From CAWIUB01 sp963839995 (GTDB taxonomy: Bacteria > Actinomycetota > Actinomycetes > Mycobacteriales > Jatrophihabitantaceae), in assembly GCA_963839995.1 (NCBI GenBank), contig CAWIXH010000003.1, positions 1 to 64,000 on the forward strand: a DNA stretch of 64,000 nucleotides, given 5' to 3'. Both the position numbers and the translations under genes were made by a program. The notes under the pieces were generated by a model. That model saw only the letters and a list, made by a program, of their open reading frames with translations. It had not been told where the DNA came from and did no database searches. Below are positions 33,785 through 42,238 of the stretch, in pieces; within the stretch, counting starts at the first letter, position 1; each line of letters starts with the position of its first letter.

Positions 33785-34622
33785 AGTCCATCAGCAACCG
33801 GTTCAGCGAATCGCCGGCGTGCACCGGCACCCAGTGGTCGCAGGCGACCCGCTCGTAACGCCAGGGACCGTCGACGTAGTCGCCCGAGCGCGCCATCTGC
33901 GGTTCGCCGAGAAACTGGTCGGCCGACGACCAGACGCCCATCGTCGGGCAGCGGACCGGACGCCCCGGCGGCGGATCGGCCAGCACGTACCGCTCGGCGC
34001 GGATGTTCGCCCGATACCAGTTGAGGGCCGCGGTCAGCGCGCCCGGTCGGGACAGCTCGTCGATCTGCCGTTCGCAGTCGGCGTTCTCGCCTCGCTCGGC
34101 GCCGCCCCAGGCCCACTTGCGGAAGAACGCCCAGTCGTCCCGCGGCAGGACGCCCTCGGCCACGCCGGGGAACAGGAACCACAGCATGTACCAGGACATC
34201 CGGTGTTGCTGCATGCCAGCGCGGACGTTCGCGTCGGGATGGCCCACCGACACGGCCACGAGTCGCTCGACCCGCTCGGGCCGGCGCAGTGCCACCTGCC
34301 AGGCCAAGCCCGCTCCCCAGTCGTGCCCGACCACGGCGGCACGCTCGATGCCAGCTTCGTCCAGCACGGCGAGGACGTCGCCGACGAGCAGCGGCATGCG
34401 ATACGCCTCGACATCGACCGGCCGGTCCGACGCCCCGAAGCCGCGTAGGTCCGGTGCCAGCACCCGATGACCCGCTGAGGCGAGGGCCTCGACCTGATAC
34501 CGCCACAGCCGCCACGAGTCGGGGAAACCGTGCAGCAGGATCACCGGCGTACCGTCGCCGACCTGCGCCACATTGAGCCGTACGTCGCCGGAGCGGACCT
34601 CGCGTTCGACGACCGCTATCAC
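33774..34622 (-). CDS. alpha/beta hydrolase, epoxide-hydrolase-like
   Basis: A 282-aa alpha/beta hydrolase. HGFPDSWRLW near residue 31 supplies the oxyanion hole; D101 in VVGHDWGAGLAW is the nucleophile, as in epoxide hydrolases or haloalkane dehalogenases rather than esterases. The acid is in VWSSADQFLG and the histidine in ACDHWVPVHAGD. The substrate is not predictable. It lies four bases downstream of the SDR stop, forming a likely two-gene operon. Confidence 0.85.
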   Translation of the reverse strand: MIAVVEREVRSGDVRLNVAQVGDGTPVILLHGFPDSWRLWRYQVEALASAGHRVLAPDLRGFGASDRPVDVEAYRMPLLVGDVLAVLDEAGIERAAVVGHDWGAGLAWQVALRRPERVERLVAVSVGHPDANVRAGMQQHRMSWYMLWFLFPGVAEGVLPRDDWAFFRKWAWGGAERGENADCERQIDELSRPGALTAALNWYRANIRAERYVLADPPPGRPVRCPTMGVWSSADQFLGEPQMARSGDYVDGPWRYERVACDHWVPVHAGDSLNRLLMDFIG

Positions 34623-34626
34623 GGGA

Positions 34627-35391
34627 TCAGTTGCCCTGCGTGGTGGGACGAATCAGCACCTCGTTGATCGCGACCTCGCGATTGCGGGTGACGATGTAGC
34701 CGACGGCATCCGCGATGTCATCGGCCCGCAGCCGCACGGTGTCGGCGAACCGGGCCTGGCTCTGTTCGCGGATCTCGGGGCGCAGATGTGTCGTGAGTTC
34801 GGTGTCGACGGCGCCCGGCTCGACCAGCGAGACCCGCACGTAACGCTGGGTGATCTCCTGGCGCAGCGACTCGGAGAATGCGCCGACGCCCCACTTCGTC
34901 GCGTTGTACACGCCGCTGCCGAGCCGAACCTGCCGGCCGGCGATCGAGCTGATGTTGACCAGATCGGCCACCTGACGCGGCGAGTCCTGCGCCGCCGCGA
35001 GCAGATGCGGCACGGCGGCGTGTGTGACGTAAAGCAACGCGCGCAGGTTGATCGCGATCATCCGGTCCCACTCGTCAGTGGGCGCGTCGAGGATGGGACC
35101 GAGCAGCATCACCCCGGCGTTGTTGACGACGGTGTCCAGCCGGCCGAACTCCGTCACCGTCTCCTCGACCGCAGCCACCGCGAGATCCTGGTCGGTGATG
35201 TCGGCCTGAATGGTGAGCACCCGCACCCCGCCGCGACCCAGCTGGTCGGCCAGCTCCTCCAGCCGGTCCTTGCGCCGGGCGACCACCGCGACCGACGCAC
35301 CGTGCCCGGCCAGCACCCGCGCCGTCGCCTCGCCGATGCCGCTGCTCGCCCCGGTGACCAGCGCGACCGTCCCGTCCAACCGCTCCGTCAC
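34627..35391 (-). CDS. short-chain dehydrogenase/reductase
   Basis: A 254-aa classical SDR: TGASSGIGEATARVL near residue 13, VVNNAGVMLLGP, NISSIAGRQ with catalytic Ser, and YNATKWGVGAFSESL with the Tyr-x3-Lys pair. The GTG at 35391 has GGGAG seven bases upstream. An upstream in-frame extension to 35505 lacks similarity. Probably NADP-dependent from the early basic residues (ARRKDR). Substrate unknown. Confidence 0.9.
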   Translation of the reverse strand: MTERLDGTVALVTGASSGIGEATARVLAGHGASVAVVARRKDRLEELADQLGRGGVRVLTIQADITDQDLAVAAVEETVTEFGRLDTVVNNAGVMLLGPILDAPTDEWDRMIAINLRALLYVTHAAVPHLLAAAQDSPRQVADLVNISSIAGRQVRLGSGVYNATKWGVGAFSESLRQEITQRYVRVSLVEPGAVDTELTTHLRPEIREQSQARFADTVRLRADDIADAVGYIVTRNREVAINEVLIRPTTQGN

Positions 35392-35526
35392 GTCCCGGCT
35401 CCCTCTGTCGTCCGCACCCGTCAGACGGTACGGGCAGCTCGCTTGAAACGATCCGGTTATCGTCATAGTAAGGATGGTGTCGGCGCCGTGCCGCCGGATG
35501 CGCAAGCCGTGGAGAGGCGGTAACCG

Positions 35527-35682
35527 ATGCTCACGTTCTTCCTCCTTCTCATCCTCGCCTGGTTTGTCCTGGGCCTGATCGGTTTCGTGGTCAAGGGCCT
35601 GTTCTGGCTATTCCTCATCGCCTGCGTGCTATTCGTGCTCACCCTCATCTTCGGTGGTTCGCGTACCCGCTCCGGCAGCTAG
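35527..35682 (+). CDS. small hydrophobic membrane protein (51 aa)
   Basis: ATG 35527 to TAG 35680-35682 encodes 51 residues with two hydrophobic stretches (LTFFLLLILAWFVLGLIGFV and WLFLIACVLFVLTLIF) around a single Lys-Gly turn and a short basic tail. This is a common pattern in actinobacterial small membrane proteins of unknown function. Too short for most gene finders, but composition and codon use look coding. Confidence 0.6.
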   Translation: MLTFFLLLILAWFVLGLIGFVVKGLFWLFLIACVLFVLTLIFGGSRTRSGS

Positions 35683-35689
35683 CGGGACT

Positions 35690-35790
35690 CGGGCGGCCCG
35701 CCACAGCTCGCGGTACGGCGCCAGCCACTCGTCCCGGAGCACACGCAGGTGCTTGGATATCGCGGGCTGGCTCACAGCTATATGCCTGTC
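35690..35790 (-). pseudogene. ArsR-type regulator relic
   Basis: The helix-turn-helix IAVSQPAISKHLRVLRD is joined directly to EWLAPYRELWRAARV, a sequence normally found near the C-terminus of ArsR proteins. The wing and middle (about 35-45 residues) are missing, as is the N-terminus. It sits between a small membrane gene and ybhB. Confidence 0.55.
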
Positions 35791-35803
35791 AAGCGATACG
35801 CAG

Positions 35804-36343
35804 TTAGCTCTCGTAGATCGGCACCAGCATCGCCCGGGCGAGCGTGTGGGAGAACAGGTTGAAGCCGAGAATGGCCGGCCGGGCATCCTCGGGCAGGCCG
35901 AGGCTTGGCACGTCCACCGCATGTACCACCGTGAAGTACCGGTGGGGACCGTGGCCAGGGGGTGGTGCGGCCCCCAGATACTGGCGTACACCGGCGTCAC
36001 CGGCCAGCATGATCGCACCTGCCGGCAGGCCGCTGCCGCCCGGCGCACCAGCCCCGGACGGGAGTTCGGTCGTCGAGGCCGGGATGTCGGCGACCGCCCA
36101 GTGCCAGAACCCGCTGGCGGTCGGGGCGTCCGGATCGAACACGGTCACCGCGAAGCTCTGCGTCTGCGGTGGGAACCCGCTCCAGGCGAGGTGTGGCGAC
36201 CGATCCTCCCCGCCCGCCCCCATCACGCCGCTCACCTGCGGCTTCGACAGCGTTACGCCGTCGGCGATGTCGTCACTGCGCAACTCGAACGACGGGACTT
36301 CGGGCAGCGCCTCGTAGGGGTTGGTAGCGACCGATCCGGGCAT
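35804..36343 (-). CDS. YbhB/YbcL family PEBP-like protein
   Basis: A 179-aa phosphatidylethanolamine-binding-protein fold: SPHLAWSGFPPQTQSFAVTVFDPDAPTASGFWHW with the conserved DPDAP and HW, and GHGPHRYFTVVHAVDVPSLGL with GPHRY. ATG 36343 has AGGAGG seven bases upstream. Bacterial members are often called Raf-kinase-inhibitor-like; their ligand is unknown. Confidence 0.9.
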   Translation of the reverse strand: MPGSVATNPYEALPEVPSFELRSDDIADGVTLSKPQVSGVMGAGGEDRSPHLAWSGFPPQTQSFAVTVFDPDAPTASGFWHWAVADIPASTTELPSGAGAPGGSGLPAGAIMLAGDAGVRQYLGAAPPPGHGPHRYFTVVHAVDVPSLGLPEDARPAILGFNLFSHTLARAMLVPIYES

Positions 36344-36403
36344 GCGGAGCCTCCTCGTCCAGCGATTTCCGCCACCGTAGCGTGCGCCGCGGCGCTACGT
36401 CGA

Positions 36404-36447
36404 TCTTGAGGCGCACATCGAGTCCCAGCTCGACGTGCGCCTCAAGA
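36404..36447. terminator. 19-bp-arm hairpin after acyl-CoA dehydrogenase
   Basis: Arms at 36404-36422 and 36429-36447 (core CTTGAGGCGCACATCGAG and its complement) pair with one mismatch around a 6-base loop. It is just downstream of the acyl-CoA dehydrogenase stop at 36474 and upstream of nothing else on that strand until ybhB, so termination is likely. No T run. Confidence 0.6.
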
Positions 36448-36473
36448 GCACCAGGATGGAGCCGGCTGGACGC

Positions 36474-37670
36474 TCAGACTCGGTACTCCCGCATCAGGCC
36501 GCGGCTGATGATCGTCTTCTGGATCTCGGACGTGCCCTCGCCGATGAGCAGGAACGGGGCCTCGCGCATGAGCCGCTCAATCTCGTACTCCTTCGAGTAG
36601 CCGTAGCCGCCGTGGATCCGGAAGGACTCCAGCGTGACCTCGGCGCAGTACTCGCTCGCGAGCAGCTTCGCCATCCCGGCCTCGACATCGTTGCGGTCGC
36701 CGGCGTCCTTGAGGCGCGCCGCGTTCACCATGAGAGCGTGGGCGGCCTCGACCTTGGTAGCCATCTCGGCCAACTTGAACGCGATCGCCTGATGCTCGGC
36801 GATCTGCTTGCCGAACGTGACGCGCTGCTGGGCATACGCGATGGCCAACTCGAACGCGCGGATCGAGATTCCGCAGGCCCGGGCGGCGACGTTGACGCGG
36901 CCGACCTCGATCCCGTCCATCATCTGGTAGAAGCCCCGGCCCCGCCCGTCTGGTCCCCCGAGCACTGACGAGGCTGGTGCCCGGACGTTGTCCAGCACCA
37001 TCTCGGTGGTCTCGACGCCCTTGTAGCCCATCTTGTCGATCTTGCCGGGGATGGTGAGCCCGGGTCGCGTCTCGCCGAATCCGGGCTCCTTCTCGACCAG
37101 GAACGTCGTCATATTCTTGTACACCGAGTCGGCGCCGAGTTCGTCGCGCACGAGTGTGGCGACGACACCGGCGCGCGCGCCGTTGGTCAGCCACATCTTC
37201 TGACCGTTCAGCACGAAGTCGTCCCCGTCTGGCGTTGCCCGCGACTTGATCGCCGCGACGTCCGAGCCACAGGCGGGCTCGCTCATCGAGAACGCGCCGC
37301 GCAGTTCACCCGTCGCCATGCGGGGCAGCAGCCGCTGCTTCTGCTCCTCGGTGCCGTGCTGCGCGACCATGTACGCCACGATAAAATGGGTGTTGATCAC
37401 GCCGGACACCGACATCCACCCTCGGGCGATCTGCTCGACCACCAGCGCGTAGGTGAGCAGCGACTCCCCCAGCCCGCCGTACTCCTCCGCGATGGTCAGG
37501 CCGAACAGACCCATCTGCTTCATGCCATCGACGATCGCGTCGGGAAACTCGTCCTTGTGCTCGAGTTCCGTGGCGTACGGCAAGATCTCCTTGTCCACGA
37601 ACGAACGGACCGTTGCCAGGATCTCGGCCTGGACGTCGGTCAGGCCGGGGGTCTGCGCCAGACGGGCCAT
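36474..37670 (-). CDS. acyl-CoA dehydrogenase
   Basis: A 398-aa FAD enzyme. FSMSEPACGSDVAAI and MWLTNGARAGVV (FAD-binding), QQRVTFGKQIAEHQAIAF, and FRIHGGYGYSKEYEIERLMREAP are family signatures; the catalytic glutamate is in LIGEGTSEIQK. ATG 37670 overlaps the lyase stop (TGATG), so the two are translationally coupled. Chain-length and substrate are not evident; pairing with an HpcH-type lyase suggests an organic-acid CoA ester. Confidence 0.9.
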   Translation of the reverse strand: MARLAQTPGLTDVQAEILATVRSFVDKEILPYATELEHKDEFPDAIVDGMKQMGLFGLTIAEEYGGLGESLLTYALVVEQIARGWMSVSGVINTHFIVAYMVAQHGTEEQKQRLLPRMATGELRGAFSMSEPACGSDVAAIKSRATPDGDDFVLNGQKMWLTNGARAGVVATLVRDELGADSVYKNMTTFLVEKEPGFGETRPGLTIPGKIDKMGYKGVETTEMVLDNVRAPASSVLGGPDGRGRGFYQMMDGIEVGRVNVAARACGISIRAFELAIAYAQQRVTFGKQIAEHQAIAFKLAEMATKVEAAHALMVNAARLKDAGDRNDVEAGMAKLLASEYCAEVTLESFRIHGGYGYSKEYEIERLMREAPFLLIGEGTSEIQKTIISRGLMREYRV

Positions 37671-38635
37671 CAGGTCCCCTCCTCCGGCGGGGTGAACGTC
37701 GACCCGCGGATCAGGCCGGCCGCCCGGCCCTTGCCAGCGATCACCAGTGCCATCTTGCGCGAGGCTTCGTCGATCATCTCGTCGCCGAGCATCGCCGAGC
37801 CCCTCTTGCCGCCAGCCTCGGACGTGGCCCACTCGTAAGCGTCCAGGATGAGCTCGGCATGGTCGTAGTCCTCCTGAGACGGCGCGTAGATCTCGTTGGC
37901 GGCGTCGATCTGGCCGGGATGCAGCACCCATTTGCCATCGAAGCCCAATGCGGCGGACCGGGACGCGACCCGGCGGAACCCGTCAACGTTGCGGATCTGC
38001 AGGTACGGCCCGTCGATCGCCTGCATGCCGTTGGCCCGGGCCGCCATCAAGATCGACATCAGGATGTGGTGGTAGGCGTCGCCCACCTCGTAGCCGGGAG
38101 GCTGCTCGCCCACCACGAGCGACTTCATGTTGATCGACGCCATGAAGTCGGCCGGCCCGAAGATGATCGTCTCGACCCGGGGGGAAGCCTGGGCGATCTC
38201 GTTGACGGCGACCAGGCCGCGCGCGTTCTCGATCTGTGCCTCGATGCCGATGCGGCCGACCTCGAAGCCCATCGTGGTCTCGATCTGGGTGAGCGTGACG
38301 TCCAGCCACTGCACCTGGGCGGCGCTTTGCACCTTGGGCAGCATGAGGCAGTCGAGGTTCGGGCCGGCCCCCTCGACCACTTCGATCACGTCGCGGTACG
38401 TCCAGTGGGTGGTCAGGTCGTTCACCCGCACGACCCGGATCTTGTCGCCCCAGCCGCCCTCGTTCAGCGCCGCCACGACGTTCTTGCGCGCCTCGGGCTT
38501 GACCAGCGGGGCGCAGGCGTCCTCCAGGTCGAGGAACACCTGGTCGGCGGGCAAGCCCTTCGCCTTCTCAAGAAAGCGCGGGTTGGATCCCGGCACGGCG
38601 AGACAGGAACGACGAGGACGTAATTGACCAGCCAT
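37670..38635 (-). CDS. HpcH/HpaI-family CoA lyase (malyl-CoA lyase/CitE-like)
   Basis: A 321-aa TIM-barrel lyase. RSCLAVPGSNPRFLEKAKG, VFLDLEDACAPLVKPEARKN (metal-binding Glu/Asp), LPKVQSAAQVQWLD, and GFDGKWVLHPGQIDAANEIYAPS match malyl-CoA/methylmalyl-CoA lyases more than citrate lyase beta chains, which are shorter. ATG 38635 was chosen; an upstream extension to 38692 is possible. Together with the overlapping acyl-CoA dehydrogenase it may degrade or form a beta-hydroxyacyl-CoA. Confidence 0.85.
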   Translation of the reverse strand: MAGQLRPRRSCLAVPGSNPRFLEKAKGLPADQVFLDLEDACAPLVKPEARKNVVAALNEGGWGDKIRVVRVNDLTTHWTYRDVIEVVEGAGPNLDCLMLPKVQSAAQVQWLDVTLTQIETTMGFEVGRIGIEAQIENARGLVAVNEIAQASPRVETIIFGPADFMASINMKSLVVGEQPPGYEVGDAYHHILMSILMAARANGMQAIDGPYLQIRNVDGFRRVASRSAALGFDGKWVLHPGQIDAANEIYAPSQEDYDHAELILDAYEWATSEAGGKRGSAMLGDEMIDEASRKMALVIAGKGRAAGLIRGSTFTPPEEGT

Positions 38636-38714
38636 GACAGGAGCATGCCGACTCGGGAGCGCTTCCGCAAAGCGCAATGTCGGAGCACTCACATTTCGGC
38701 TCGGCCCGCTATTC

Positions 38715-38779
38715 CACGCTTCGCTACGGCTGCGACCGGCTAGACGGCCGCGAGATGGTCACAGCCGTAGCGAAGCGGG
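38715..38779. repeat. large palindrome upstream of the lyase operon
   Basis: Arms at 38715-38737 and 38757-38779 (cores CGCTTCGCTACGGCTG and CAGCCGTAGCGAAGCG) pair over 23 bp with two mismatches around a 19-base loop. It precedes the 192-bp tandem repeat and lies between the lyase start and the EamA gene. Confidence 0.65.
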
Positions 38780-38789
38780 ATGGGGAGAG

Positions 38790-39215
38790 AGCCGACCACA
38801 TCGCTGCACCTGGGCGACCACCTCGCGAGCCGAGCGTCCCGCAGCCGCGCCGGCGAGAGCCGACCCGATCGCTCCTTCCGGCGCGGTCGAGTCGCTCTAT
38901 CGCTGCATCCGGCGCGGTCTTGCGGCTGTGCACCTGGGCGACCACCTGGTGAGTCGAGCGTCCCGCAGCCGCGCCGGCGAGAGTCGACCACATCGCTGCA
39001 CCTGGGCGACCACCTCGCGAGTCGAGCGTCCCGCAGCCGCGCCGGCGAGAGCCGACCCGATCGCTCCTTCCGGCGCGGTCGAGTCGCTCTATCGCTCCTT
39101 CCGGCGCGATCTTGCGGCTGTGCACCTGGGCGACCACCTGGTGAGTCGAGCGTCCCGCAGCCGCGCCGGCGAGAGTCGGCCCGATCGCTCCTTCCGGCGC
39201 GATCGAGTCGCTCTA
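38790..39215. repeat. 192-bp tandem repeat, about 2.2 copies, with nested sub-repeats
   Basis: CACCTGGGCGACCACCT occurs at 38807, 38931, 38999 and 39123, so the full period is 192 bp with an internal step of 124/68 bp. Each is followed by a conserved CGTCCCGCAGCCGCGCCGG block, and CGATCGCTCCTTCCGGCGCG occurs near 38868, 39060 and 39183. Copies are near-identical, indicating recent amplification. Frames through it are low-complexity Arg/Gly/Ser and are not genes. It ends at the EamA stop codon. Confidence 0.8.
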
Positions 39216-40126
39216 CTCTGTGGCCTCGACCGGGATCTCCCGGCCGCGACTGCGGGCCACTAGCAGCAGCCCGACGAGCAGTAGCGCGAGGCCAGGCAGC
39301 GCTGACGCGGGTGGCCGTTGATCCAGCCAGATGAGTGCGACGAGAGCGGCACCGGGCACTTCGAGCAGGATCACCATGCTGACGACGGTCGGGCTGGTAG
39401 AGCGCAGCACCACATTGATCAGGGTGTGGCCCAGCAGCTGGGCGCAGACGGTGACCAGGGCGATCTTCAGCCAGGCGTCGGCGGAGTATCCGCCCAGCCG
39501 TACCCCGCTCACCAGGCAGACCCCGAGCAGCAGCAGCGCGCAGGTCGTGTAGCAGATCGCCGTGTAGGTCGCGGTGGTCAGCGCAGTACGTGCGGCCGAT
39601 CCGATCGTGACGTAGACGGCCGCGCACAGCCCGCCGACGACGGCGAGCAGGTCGCCGGCGACCGATCGAGCCGACAGGCTCACATCGGCACCCGTGATGA
39701 GGGCGACGGCCACCGTGGCGGTGACGATCCCGATCCATGCGAGGCGCGGAAGCCGTCGTCCGAGCAGGTGGGCGATCAGTGCCGCGAACACCGTCTGCGT
39801 TGAGACGAGCGCGACCGATGACGCGACCGATGTCATCGTGACGCTCGGAACCCAGGTGCCGAAATGCGCCGCCAAGGCGACCCCGGCGAGCGCCGACAGC
39901 CGCCATGAGCTCGGCGACAGGTGGCGTAACCGACGGCCTTCGCGCAGCGCCGCGGCCGCGGTGGTAACCGTCGCGCCCATCGCGTTGCGCCAGTAGGCGA
40001 TGGCGAGCGCTGGGGCGGCGGTAGCTGCCATGAGCGGGCCGGAGAACGACACGCCGGTCACCGCGATGATCAGCAAGAGGCCGTCGACTCCTGTCGGAGC
40101 CGCGAGCGACTCCTCGACGCGGCCCA
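39213..40126 (-). CDS. EamA/DMT-superfamily transporter
   Basis: A 304-aa protein with ten hydrophobic helices in two five-helix EamA repeats (AIAYWRNAMGATVTTAA in the first, ALLLLGVCLVSGVRLGGYSADAWLKIALVTVCAQLLGHTL in two pieces in the second). Exporter of small metabolites is the usual inference. ATG 40126 has AGGA upstream; it is divergent from the MgtE_N gene. Its stop lies inside the end of the 192-bp repeats. Confidence 0.85.
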
Positions 40127-40160
40127 TGCTGTTTGATCCTGCCAGCGGGCCCGCAACTAT

Positions 40161-40166
40161 TAGGCT
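40161..40166 (+). promoter_or_regulatory. -10 box for leaderless MgtE_N/CBS gene
   Basis: TAGGCT ends six bases before the GTG at 40173. Confidence 0.45.
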
Positions 40167-40172
40167 GCGTGC

Positions 40173-41441
40173 GTGAGTGGGGCATCGCGGGTATTCATCG
40201 CCCGGCTGAGCGGGATCGGCGTGTTCGATCCGCAGGGCGACCAGCTCGGCCGCGTCCGCGAAGCCGCCGCCACCCTCCGGATCGGACGCCAGCCACCGCG
40301 GGTGCTGGGGCTGGTCGTCGAGCTGCCACACCGGCATCGGATCTTCGTCCCGATGGGACGGGTGACCCGCATCGAGCCCGACGCGGTCGTCCTGTCGTCC
40401 GGCACGGTAAACATGAAGCGGTTCGAGAAGCGGCCGAACGAACTGCTCGTGCTCGCCGAGCTCCTCGACCGCACGGTGACGCTGACCGAGGACGGATCGC
40501 GGGTCAGCATCGTCGACGCGGCCATGGAGCAGAACCGGACGAAGGACTGGGTGATCACCCGGCTGGCGGTGCGTAAGGGCGGCCGGCTCCCGCGCCGTCG
40601 CGGTGAGCTGCTGCAGGTCGAATGGGACGAGGTCGACGGGCTGTCGCTGTCGGAGTCGGCGCAGGGCACCGAGACGCTGCTCTCGGTCCTGGCCGGCATG
40701 CGCCCTGCGGACGTCGCGTCCGCGCTGCAGGATATGCCCGACAAGCGGCGGCGTGAGGTCGCCGCGGCGCTGGACGACGAGCGGCTTGCCGACATCCTCG
40801 AGGAGCTACCCGAGGACGACCAGGTCAGTCTGCTGACCTCGCTGGCGGACGAACGGGCGGCCGACGTTCTCGAGGCGATGAACGACGACGACGCGGCGGA
40901 CCTGCTCGGAGAGATGCCCGCCGACGAGCAGGAGCGGCTGCTGCGGCTGATGGAACCCGACGAGGCAGCCCCGGTGCGGCGGCTGATGCGATATGGCGAT
41001 TACACCGCCGGCGGCATGATGACCAGCGAGCCGGTCATCCTGCTGCCGGACGCCACAGTTGCCGAAGCCCTCGCCCTCGTCCGCACGCCGGATCTGTCCC
41101 CGGCCCTCGCCGCGCAGGTCTTCGTGGTCCGCCCACCGCAGGCGACACCGACCGGGCGGTTCCTCGGCACGGCACATCTGCAGGCTCTGCTTCGCGAACC
41201 TCCCTCGGCGCTGGTGAGCGGTGTCGCCGAAAAGGACACCGCGTCGCTGCGCCCGGACAGCCCGATCACCGAGGTGACCCGGCACCTGGCCACCTACAAC
41301 CTGGTCGCCGTGCCGGTGGTCGACGATAACGAGCGGTTGCTCGGCGCGGTGTCAGTCGACGACGTCCTCGACCACCTGCTGCCCGAGGACTGGCGCGAGA
41401 TCGACAGCCAACAGCCGATCGAGGAGACTCGCCGTGGCTAA
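40173..41441 (+). CDS. MgtE N-domain and CBS-domain protein (Rv1232c-like)
   Basis: A 422-aa soluble protein. Residues 1-150 form two PRC-barrel-like halves (GVFDPQGDQLGRVREAA, GLVVELPHRHRIFVP); residues 165-270 form the MgtE N-terminal superhelix (MRPADVASALQDMPDKRRREV, LADILEELPEDDQVSLLTSL, MNDDDAADLLGEMPADEQ); two CBS motifs follow (AGGMMTSEPVILLPDATVAEAL and ATYNLVAVPVVDDNERLLGAV). No transmembrane channel domain is present, so it cannot transport Mg alone; a regulatory role is likely. It overlaps the DUF1003 gene by eight bases. Order matches Rv1232c-Rv1231c. Confidence 0.88.
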   Translation: MSGASRVFIARLSGIGVFDPQGDQLGRVREAAATLRIGRQPPRVLGLVVELPHRHRIFVPMGRVTRIEPDAVVLSSGTVNMKRFEKRPNELLVLAELLDRTVTLTEDGSRVSIVDAAMEQNRTKDWVITRLAVRKGGRLPRRRGELLQVEWDEVDGLSLSESAQGTETLLSVLAGMRPADVASALQDMPDKRRREVAAALDDERLADILEELPEDDQVSLLTSLADERAADVLEAMNDDDAADLLGEMPADEQERLLRLMEPDEAAPVRRLMRYGDYTAGGMMTSEPVILLPDATVAEALALVRTPDLSPALAAQVFVVRPPQATPTGRFLGTAHLQALLREPPSALVSGVAEKDTASLRPDSPITEVTRHLATYNLVAVPVVDDNERLLGAVSVDDVLDHLLPEDWREIDSQQPIEETRRG

Positions 41442-41949
41442 CCGCCGCTCGCGCAGCGAGCGCCGTGACCGCCTCGACCTCCCGCTCGAGGCGCGCCGGG
41501 CGATCGGGCCACGCTACGACCCGGAGGCGTTCGGCCGGCTGACCGAGCGGATCGCGCGATTCCTCGGCACCGGCCGGTACCTGATCGTGCAGACGGTGGT
41601 GATCATCCTGTGGGTCTCGTGGAACGCGATTCCCGCACTGCCGCACTGGGACCCGTACGCGTTTTTGTTCCTGACGCTCATCCTCTCGCTGCAGGCTGCC
41701 TACTCGGCGCCACTGATCCTGCTCGCGCAGAACCGGCAGGACGACCGCGACCGGATCAACCTGGATGAGGATCGCGACCAGACCCGCCAGGCCCGCGCCG
41801 ACCTCGAGTACCTCGCTCGGGAGCTCGCGTCCGTGCGGATCGCCCTGGGCGAGGTGGTGACCCGCGATTTCCTGCGCTCCGAACTATCCCGGATGGAGCG
41901 CCCAGACGAGCCGGACGAGGAGCCCCGGCGGGTCAAGCCAGCCGGATGA
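41434..41949 (+). CDS. DUF1003 membrane protein
   Basis: A 171-aa protein with a basic N-terminus, two membrane helices (YLIVQTVVIILWVSWNAIP and YAFLFLTLILSLQAAYSAPLILLAQN), then the DUF1003 signature NRQDDRDRINLDEDRDQTRQA and a charged helical tail. GTG 41434 overlaps the preceding stop. Partner of the MgtE_N/CBS protein by constant linkage. The 3' end overlaps azlD by 17 bp on the other strand. Function unknown. Confidence 0.9.
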   Translation: MANRRSRSERRDRLDLPLEARRAIGPRYDPEAFGRLTERIARFLGTGRYLIVQTVVIILWVSWNAIPALPHWDPYAFLFLTLILSLQAAYSAPLILLAQNRQDDRDRINLDEDRDQTRQARADLEYLARELASVRIALGEVVTRDFLRSELSRMERPDEPDEEPRRVKPAG

Positions 41950-42238
41950 GCGCTGCGGTCAGCGCAGCGGCAAGGACAACGACCAGAAACGGCGCCCGGC
42001 GCCAGACGGCCACGGCCCCAACGGCGAACCCCGCCAGCCGCGGCCCGTCCAGGTCGAGGTGCCGCCCGTCGGCCAGCAGCTCGACCACCACCAGGGCAGC
42101 GAGCAGCGCGACGGGCAACAGCTCAACCAGCGGCCGGATGCGGGGCGCCGCCAGCACTCGCGCCGGCACCAGGTAGCCGACAAGTTTGAGCAGGTAGCAG
42201 CCGACCACGGTGCCACCGACCAGCACCCACAGCGTCAT
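41933..42238 (-). CDS. azlD: AzlD branched-chain amino acid exporter subunit
   Basis: A 101-aa protein with about four hydrophobic segments (LWVLVGGTVVGCYLLKLVGYLVP, LLPVALLAALVVVELLA, PFLVVVLAAALTAALI), the normal size for AzlD. ATG 42238 overlaps the azlC stop in an ATGA. It pairs with AzlC to export branched-chain amino acids. Confidence 0.88.
   Translation of the reverse strand: MTLWVLVGGTVVGCYLLKLVGYLVPARVLAAPRIRPLVELLPVALLAALVVVELLADGRHLDLDGPRLAGFAVGAVAVWRRAPFLVVVLAAALTAALIRLA

Noticed and set aside
38790..39215. CRISPR array
   Set aside because: Repeat units are 68-192 bp, contiguous and without unique spacers; no cas genes.
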